A stretch of 64,000 nt of DNA, taken from contig NZ_CALPCP010000001.1 in assembly GCF_943192995.1 (NCBI RefSeq), forward strand, positions 186,001 through 250,000. The letters run 5' to 3'. The translations under genes and the position numbers were made by a program. The DNA comes from Flintibacter muris. Its GTDB lineage: Bacteria; Bacillota; Clostridia; Oscillospirales; Oscillospiraceae. The notes beneath the pieces are model-generated. The model saw only the letters and a list, made by a program, of their open reading frames with translations. It was not told the origin of the DNA and ran no database searches. Below, in pieces: positions 58,993 through 64,000 of this stretch. Numbering within the stretch: position 1 is the first letter of the stretch; each line of letters starts with the position of its first letter.

Positions 58993-59551
58993 CCAGGAAA
59001 AGAAGCTGCTGCGCCGCCAGGTGCGAAAGCGGCTGTCCGCCCTGCCCCCGGAGGAGCTTGTCCAAAGTGACAGCGCCCTGTTTGCCCGCTTTTTGGCCCT
59101 GCCCCAGGTGGAGGAGGCGGACACCATCTTCGCCTTCTGGGGCATCCCCGGAAAGGAGCCGGATACCTCCCGCCTGATTGGGGAGCTGGTCCGCCGGGGC
59201 AAGACGGTGGGCCTGCCCCGGATGCTCCCCGGTCACCGGATGGAGGTGCGCCGCTTCTGCCCGGACAGGCCCCTGGTAACGGTGTCCTTTGGCATCTCTG
59301 AGCCGGGGGAGGACTGCCCGCTTTTAGACCGACAGGCCGTTGATCTGGTTCTGGTGCCTGCGGTGTGCTACGACAGGCGGGGCTTCCGCCTGGGCTTCGG
59401 CGGCGGCTACTACGACCGCTGGCTGGAGAATTTTTCCGGTTTTAAGGCGGGTCTGTGCAGGGCGGCGGTCCTCCAGGACAGCGTCCCCACCGAGGCCCAC
59501 GATGCCCGGGTGGACGTTTTGATAACCGAAAGGGAGAGCCTGTCCTTTTAG
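58976..59551 (+). CDS. 5-formyltetrahydrofolate cyclo-ligase
   Basis: 191 residues: IIDQEKKLLRRQVRKRL start, FAFWGIPGKEPDTS, and the ATP/folate motif RLGFGGGYYDRWLE. Converts 5-formyl-THF to 5,10-methenyl-THF with ATP. Start ATG 58976 lies within the DJ-1 gene end, so the two are coupled. Confidence 0.95.
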   Translation: MPSIIDQEKKLLRRQVRKRLSALPPEELVQSDSALFARFLALPQVEEADTIFAFWGIPGKEPDTSRLIGELVRRGKTVGLPRMLPGHRMEVRRFCPDRPLVTVSFGISEPGEDCPLLDRQAVDLVLVPAVCYDRRGFRLGFGGGYYDRWLENFSGFKAGLCRAAVLQDSVPTEAHDARVDVLITERESLSF

Positions 59552-59560
59552 AGGACGGGA

Positions 59561-59586
59561 AAAAAGCGGGAGAATGCTCCCCCGCC
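59561..59586 (-). terminator. Terminator after the Cys-rich gene
   Basis: GCGGGGGAG-CATT-CTCCCGC on the minus strand followed by TTTTTTC. Confidence 0.7.
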
Positions 59587-59607
59587 TCTTTCGGTGTGTA
59601 GGCGCGC

Positions 59608-59781
59608 TCAGCCGCAGCAGTCGCAGTCGTTGTCACAGCCGCAGCCGTTGTTGCAGCCGCAGTTGTTACAGCCACAGTTGTTGTTGCAGCCGCTGCCATT
59701 GCCGCCCCAGCCGAACAGGATGATGATCAGAATGATGATCCACAGCGCGCTGTTTCCGCCCCAACCGTTGTTACCACACAT
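59608..59781 (-). CDS. 57-residue Cys-rich single-helix protein
   Basis: ATG 59781 with AGAGGTGA upstream; stop at 59608. Layout: short polar MCGNNGWGGNS, one hydrophobic helix (ALWIIILIIILFGW), GGNGS, then 26 residues with ten Cys, built from repeats of the type CGCNN (CNNNCGCNNCGCNNGCGC then DNDCDCCG). The Cys-rich end could bind metal or cross-link. No family identified; a small spore-coat or envelope protein is possible. It is followed by a terminator and is divergent from mltG. Confidence 0.8.
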   Translation of the reverse strand: MCGNNGWGGNSALWIIILIIILFGWGGNGSGCNNNCGCNNCGCNNGCGCDNDCDCCG

Positions 59782-59900
59782 GTTAAGTCACCTCTCTTAA
59801 AATCGCGCCGGGACGCTGTCCCCGCGTTCTGTACCATTCTATGGCCCCCTCTTGTCCCTGGTGACAGGGGAGCGGGAAAAATTTGTTAGGAGCTGACCCT

Positions 59901-61091
59901 ATGCCTCAGGATTATTACGACCCCAGAGACCGGCGTGTTGAGCGGGACCCCTACGCCCAGCCCCAGCGGGAGTACACCGGGACGTCCCGCAGCCGCGACC
60001 GGGATTACGACGCACCGCCCCGCCGGGCGCCAAAGAAAAAGCGCCGCTCCGCCGGCCGTACCGCAGCTTTGGTGCTGCTGTATGTGGTGGCGGTTATCGG
60101 TGTGTCTATCTTTCTGGCCTGTATCGGCTGGACCGCCGCCGGTGACGTGCTGGCCCTGAACAAGCCGGAGAAGTCCATCACCTTTACCATTACAACAGAC
60201 GACAGCTTTGACGACGTGGTGGACCGGCTGCAGGAGGAGGGGATGATTGAGTATAAGTTCCTCTTCAAGCTCTTCGCTACCATCACCCACAAGAAGGACG
60301 ATATTATCGCCGGAAGCTACACCCTGAACACCGACATGGACTACCGGGCCCTGCTGGCCGGTATGGGGTCCAACTCGGCCAACCGGTCGGAGGTGAAGGT
60401 GACCATTCCGGAGGGCTACAATATCGACCAGATCTTTGCCCTGCTGGAGGAGAAGGGAGTGTCCACCGTGGCCAAGCTGCGGGACGCCGCCGCCAACCAC
60501 AACTACGCCTTCTCCTTCCTCCAGGAGATTCCCCTGGGGGACTACAAGCGGCTGGAGGGCTATCTCATGCCCGCCACCTATGAGTTCTACACCAACCACG
60601 ACCCCATCTTTGCCATCAACAAGCTGCTGGTCCACTTCGACAGTCAGGTGCGGGACGATTTCCGGGCGCAGGTGGAGGAGAGCGACTACACCCTGCGGGA
60701 AATTCTCACCATTGCCTCCCTGATCGAGCGGGAGACCACCGGCGAGGACCGCACCGACATCTCCGCCGTCATCCACAACCGCCTGGAGAATCCCGATGCA
60801 GGGACCCAGGGCTATCTGCAAATTGACGCCACCTTGTTCTATATCAACGGCGGCAAGGAGCCCGCCGAGGAGGACAAATCTATCGACTCCCCCTACAACA
60901 CCTACTTGTACAAGGGCCTGCCTCCCACCCCCATTGCCAACCCCGGTATGGAGTCTATTGTGGCCGCTATGAACCCATCGGACAGCAAGGACTTCTACTA
61001 CGCCCTGGGCGACGACAATACCCACCACTTCTTCCGGACCTACGACCAGCTGCAAAAATTCACTGCCAGCCAGGACCGGTATCAGAGCTAA
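59901..61091 (+). CDS. mltG: Endolytic transglycosylase MltG (YceG-like)
   Basis: 396 residues from ATG 59901 (MPQDYYDPRDRRVERDPYAQ) with AGGAG upstream. A 50-residue basic/disordered cytosolic start, one helix (TAALVLLYVVAVIGVSIFLA), a LysM-like region and the catalytic domain: LREILTIASLIERETTGEDR with the catalytic Glu, then YNTYLYKGLPPTPIANPGME and DFYYALGDDNTHHFFRTYDQ. It cuts nascent glycan strands to end their elongation. The long charged N-terminus is common in Clostridia homologues. Confidence 0.95.
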   Translation: MPQDYYDPRDRRVERDPYAQPQREYTGTSRSRDRDYDAPPRRAPKKKRRSAGRTAALVLLYVVAVIGVSIFLACIGWTAAGDVLALNKPEKSITFTITTDDSFDDVVDRLQEEGMIEYKFLFKLFATITHKKDDIIAGSYTLNTDMDYRALLAGMGSNSANRSEVKVTIPEGYNIDQIFALLEEKGVSTVAKLRDAAANHNYAFSFLQEIPLGDYKRLEGYLMPATYEFYTNHDPIFAINKLLVHFDSQVRDDFRAQVEESDYTLREILTIASLIERETTGEDRTDISAVIHNRLENPDAGTQGYLQIDATLFYINGGKEPAEEDKSIDSPYNTYLYKGLPPTPIANPGMESIVAAMNPSDSKDFYYALGDDNTHHFFRTYDQLQKFTASQDRYQS

Positions 61092-61096
61092 TCTGA

Positions 61097-61124
61097 AAGC
61101 CCCCTTGAAAAAGGGGGCTTTTTT
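61097..61124 (+). terminator. Terminator ending at the next gene's ribosome site
   Basis: AAGCCCCCTT/AAGGGGGCTT plus T-run; AAGGAG of the U32 gene begins at the very next base. Confidence 0.85.
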
Positions 61125-61138
61125 AAGGAGAGATTTTT

Positions 61139-62353
61139 ATGAAGAGCCTTGAACTGCTTGCCCCGGCGGGGGATATGGAGCGGCTGCAAATGGCGGTGGC
61201 ATACGGGGCGGACGCCGTCTATCTGGCGGGAAATACCTTTGGAATGCGCTCCTTTGCCGGCAATTTTTCCCCTGAAGAGCTGAAAGCTGCCCTGGAGCTG
61301 TGCCGGGCCCACGGGATACGGGTCCATGTCACCTGCAACACTATGCCCCGGAATGAGGAGGCAGCCCGGCTGCCCGAGTGGCTGGAGTACCTGGAGGAGC
61401 TGAGGGTGGACGCCGTCATTCTGGCGGACGTGGGGGTGCTGGCCCTGACCAAACGGTACGCGCCCCACGTCCAGTGTCACATCTCCACCCAGGCCAGCAT
61501 TGTCAATTACCAGTCCGCCCGGGCCTGGCACGACCTGGGGGCCAGCCGGGTGATTCTGGCCCGGGAGCTGTCTCTGGAGGAGATCAGGGAGATTCGGGCC
61601 AAGACGCCCAAAGAGCTGGAGATCGAGACCTTTGCCCACGGGGCCATGTGCGTCAGCTACTCCGGGCGGTGCCTGCTGTCCAACTACATGACGGGCCGGG
61701 ACTCCAACCGGGGCGCCTGCGCCCAGCCCTGCCGCTACCAGTACGCCCTGATGGAGGAGAAACGGCCCGGGGAGTATTTTCCCGTCTACGAGGAGAATGG
61801 GGAGACCTACATCATGAACTCCCGGGATATGTGTATGATCGACCATGTGGCCGATCTGATGAACGCCGGGGTGGACTCCATCAAGCTGGAGGGTCGGGCC
61901 AAGTCGGCCTACTACGCCGCCATTGTCACCGGGGCCTACCGCCACGCCATTGACGCTGCGGCGGCGGGACTTCCCCTGGACCCGGTGTGGCGGGACGAGG
62001 TGGAGCATATCAGCCACCGGCACTACTCCACCGGCTTCTTTTACGGCCAGCCGGGGCAGTTTACTGAAAACGCCCGGTACGTCCGGGACTGGCAGATCGT
62101 GGCCAAGGTGACGTCCTGCGATGGGGAGGGAAACGCTGTTTTGACCCTGAACAACAAGTTTGCTGTGGGTGACGCCCTGGAGCTGGTGGGACCGGATGTC
62201 CGGCCCCAGGCCCTCACTGTAGACGCCCTGTGGGACGGGGACGGCCTCCCCCTGGAGGAGGTCCGCCACCCTCAGATGGTGTTCCGCATGAAGCTGCCCC
62301 GGCCGGTCCCGCCTCTGTCTCTGCTGAGAAGAAAGGCAGATCTGTCCCCCTGA
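61139..62353 (+). CDS. U32-family peptidase/prephenate-dependent tRNA hydroxylase-like protein
   Basis: 404 residues; start ATG 61139 with AAGGAG 8 nt upstream. The U32 signature is clear: ETFAHGAMCVSYSGRCLLS, then NRGACAQPCRYQYAL and NSRDMCMIDHV with the Cys set that holds an iron-sulfur cluster in TrhP/RlhA-type members. Bacterial relatives hydroxylate tRNA or 23S rRNA; others are called collagenase-like, so the substrate is not certain. Confidence 0.92.
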   Translation: MKSLELLAPAGDMERLQMAVAYGADAVYLAGNTFGMRSFAGNFSPEELKAALELCRAHGIRVHVTCNTMPRNEEAARLPEWLEYLEELRVDAVILADVGVLALTKRYAPHVQCHISTQASIVNYQSARAWHDLGASRVILARELSLEEIREIRAKTPKELEIETFAHGAMCVSYSGRCLLSNYMTGRDSNRGACAQPCRYQYALMEEKRPGEYFPVYEENGETYIMNSRDMCMIDHVADLMNAGVDSIKLEGRAKSAYYAAIVTGAYRHAIDAAAAGLPLDPVWRDEVEHISHRHYSTGFFYGQPGQFTENARYVRDWQIVAKVTSCDGEGNAVLTLNNKFAVGDALELVGPDVRPQALTVDALWDGDGLPLEEVRHPQMVFRMKLPRPVPPLSLLRRKADLSP

Positions 62354-62419
62354 ACGCAAGGAGCGGCTCCTAAGGGGGGATGAGGTAAAAAAATATTTTA
62401 AGCGAGGGCTGGCGCAGCG

Positions 62420-62672
62420 TTAAGCTGTACCGACCCTCGCATTGTTATTGTCTTGGGCAGTTTGGGATTGCTCCTGTGTTTCCTCAAAATCAAACGCACA
62501 ATGAAGTTATAGACGATCTCAATTTTAGGATTTCACCCGTTGCTGCTGTTTGTTGGTCGTATGGGTATCAAATACCCTAATCTGCTCCACAAATCCATAC
62601 AGGATAGCGGCATCAAGTTGAATCATTTCTGTGTATTTCTTCAGTATGGAAATGAACTTCCTGCGCATCCCC
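62420..62672 (-). pseudogene. Large serine recombinase C-terminal remnant
   Basis: On the minus strand: RRKFISILKKYTEMIQLDAA, ILYGFVEQIRVFDTHTTNKQ, then after a frame change KIEIVYNFI, and after a one-base deletion AFDFEETQEQSQTAQ to a stop at 62420. This is the usual end of Tn4451/Tn1549-type recombinases (pattern KIEIVYNFIGAFDFEE). It fills most of the 62354-62733 gap; the remainder (62673-62733) is GC-rich repeat-like DNA without a gene. Confidence 0.72.
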
Positions 62673-62733
62673 CCCCGGCAGGCACCTCCGGCCCTGCGGG
62701 GCCGACTCCTCTATAAAGGGGGCGGCAGGTGGG

Positions 62734-63999
62734 TTATTCACACCTCCAGAAGAAGGCGCTGTAGGGGGGCAGTTCGCTGCCGCCGCCGAAGTCGTGGGAG
62801 GTGCCGGTGATCAAGTCGGTGGCACGGCCGCAGCCGGCGTCGAAGTGGGCGGTGTAGGGGGCGGAGTCGGCGTTGATGGCCACCAGCACCCGCTCGCCCT
62901 CGCAGGCGCGCTCAAAGATGATCTGCTTGTTGGTGAGCACCACGTTTCGGTAGGCCCCATAGCACAGGGCCTTACTCCCCTTCTTGGCCTGGGCCAGCTG
63001 GGAAATCCAGGTGGTCAGGTCGTTACACTCCGGCTTTTCCAGGGCGGGGCGAAGCTCGGCGTCGCTGCCGCGGCCCTTGCTGCCCTGCATCCCCCACTCA
63101 CTGCCGTAGTAGACAGCGGGCACACCGGGCATGCCGAAGGTCATGGCCCAGGCGGGGCGCAGGTGGTCGGGGTTGGTAAGCTTGGAAGCGATCCGGTCCA
63201 CGTCGTGGTTGTCCAGGAAGGACAGCAGGTGGCGGCCCTTGTACAGGGTCCACTGCTCCGTGCCGAACTGCCGGGCCAGGGAGTGTCCGATCTCGAACAT
63301 GTTCATAGAGTTGAAGGCGGACCACAGCCCCTTGTAGCACTCATAGTTGGTCACCGAGTGGCACAGCTCGTCCCCCATCCAGCGGTTGTAGTCCCCGTGG
63401 AGGGTCTCACCCATGAGAACAAAGTCAGGCTTCAGGCTGTTGGCGAAGGATCGCAGCTGCTTTAAGTACTCCGGGGGCAGGCAGTAGGCCACGTCCAGGC
63501 GCAGGCCGTCGACGCCGAAGCGGTCCACCCAGGAACGGATGGCGTCAAACTGGTGCTCCACCACCGCAGGGTTGAACAGGTTCAGCTTGACCAGCTCGTT
63601 GTGGCCCTCCCAGCCCTCGTACCAGAAGCCGTCGTTGTAGTTGGTATTGCCGTCGAAGCTGATGTGGAACCAGTCCTTGTAGGGGCTGTCCCACTTCTTC
63701 TCCTGTACGTCCTTAAAGGCCCAGAAGCCCCGGCCCACGTGGTTGAACACCCCGTCCAGCATCACCCGCAGCCCGGCGTCGTGAAAGGCCTTGCAGACGG
63801 CGGCCAGGTCCTCGTCGGTACCCAGACGGGGGTCGCTGTGGAAGTAGTCCCGGGTGTCGTAGCCGTGGCGGTCGCTGTTGAACACCGGGTTGAGCAGGAC
63901 GGTGTCCGCTCCGGTCTTTTTGATATGCTCCACCCAGTCCAGCAGGCGCAGGACACGTGGAGTCACTACCCCGTCATTTTCCGCCGGCGCACCGCACAG
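62734..63999 (-). CDS. Alpha-amylase-family glycoside hydrolase (5' end outside the window)
   Basis: The frame stays open to the window edge (CGAPAENDGVVTPRVL upstream of GTG 63966), so the start lies beyond 64000. GH13 motifs in order: VMLDGVFNHVGRGF (region I), GLRLDVAYCL with the nucleophile Asp (region II), FVLMGETLHGDYNRWMGDE with the acid Glu (III), FLDNHDVDRI (IV). Closest in style to intracellular neopullulanase/maltodextrin-type enzymes; there is no visible export signal in the part seen. Confidence 0.92.
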   Translation of the reverse strand: MCGAPAENDGVVTPRVLRLLDWVEHIKKTGADTVLLNPVFNSDRHGYDTRDYFHSDPRLGTDEDLAAVCKAFHDAGLRVMLDGVFNHVGRGFWAFKDVQEKKWDSPYKDWFHISFDGNTNYNDGFWYEGWEGHNELVKLNLFNPAVVEHQFDAIRSWVDRFGVDGLRLDVAYCLPPEYLKQLRSFANSLKPDFVLMGETLHGDYNRWMGDELCHSVTNYECYKGLWSAFNSMNMFEIGHSLARQFGTEQWTLYKGRHLLSFLDNHDVDRIASKLTNPDHLRPAWAMTFGMPGVPAVYYGSEWGMQGSKGRGSDAELRPALEKPECNDLTTWISQLAQAKKGSKALCYGAYRNVVLTNKQIIFERACEGERVLVAINADSAPYTAHFDAGCGRATDLITGTSHDFGGGSELPPYSAFFWRCE

Positions 64000-64000
64000 G

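Noticed and set aside
59608..59781. Short tandem repeats taken as a CRISPR-like array
   Set aside because: The repetition comes from CGCNN codons of a small gene; no spacers or regular repeat length. No CRISPR array or cas gene was seen anywhere in the window.

Overview
The window reads as a chromosome segment of a GC-rich, low-branching Gram-positive gut anaerobe, most likely a Clostridia member near the Oscillospiraceae (Flavonifractor/Lawsonibacter-like). This is inference from strong AGGAGG ribosome sites, TTG/GTG starts, Tn4451-type serine recombinases, VirB/relaxase-type conjugative element debris, BlaI/M56 genes, LytTR-DUF3021 pairs and the style of the housekeeping proteins. No rRNA or taxonomic marker is present, so the genus is not proven.

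Layout. 0-26 kb is accessory DNA in advanced decay. It holds relaxase tails, a 5'-broken response regulator, an IS256-type remnant, two paralogous pairs of ABC half-transporters (3.2-6.7 and 8.1-11.6 kb) with TetR and AraC regulators, and a graveyard of iron genes (feoAB, DtxR repressor, P1B ATPase, Nik/Opp permease). It continues with an integrative element with an intact large serine recombinase (14.2 kb), a sigma-like factor, a KTR protein, a VOC protein, XRE and DUF2087 regulators, a second broken two-component system, and a fragmentary conjugative module (22.6-25.9 kb). 26-31 kb is a MarR-regulated heterodimeric ABC exporter. 31-34.8 kb carries a LytTR/DUF3021 pair, a tRNA-Arg(CCT) with two decayed copies, and more element debris. 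34.8-38.8 kb is a complete siderophore-iron ABC importer. 38.9-40.4 kb is relaxase and prophage debris with an endolysin-like amidase. 40.6-46.8 kb is core genes (dxr, a uridine-kinase-like protein) and a YtrABC-like GntR/ABC operon.

The most unusual locus is 47.0-57.5 kb. A BlaI-type repressor and an M56 (BlaR1-type) metallopeptidase that stops right after its protease domain are followed, on the same strand, by seven consecutive genes. All seven share the same ~55-residue N-terminus (charged cytosolic stretch, one hydrophobic segment, usually a lipobox-like (I/L)VSC) but carry different exported domains: RsiV-like (two), LytR-CpsA-Psr, three or four modules with DxDGDG-type motifs, and one unknown. 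The shared N-terminus looks like the linker and last membrane segment that normally follow the peptidase in M56 sensors. The locus therefore looks like a BlaR1 sensor split into one protease plus a family of interchangeable sensor tails. A near-perfect BlaI-type palindrome sits on the promoter, and two ~135-bp MITE-like repeats flank the first tail gene.

A second thread is iron. A palindrome RGTTAG-N6-CTAACY occurs before both ABC half-transporter pairs, before the feoAB remnant, beside a truncated DtxR-family repressor, and before the siderophore importer. These otherwise scattered loci thus appear to form one metal-responsive regulon.

57.6-64 kb is ordinary chromosome: a WecG/TagA glycosyltransferase, a DJ-1/PfpI protein, 5-formyltetrahydrofolate cyclo-ligase, a 57-residue Cys-rich mini-protein, MltG, a U32 peptidase, a recombinase remnant and an alpha-amylase-family enzyme running off the end.
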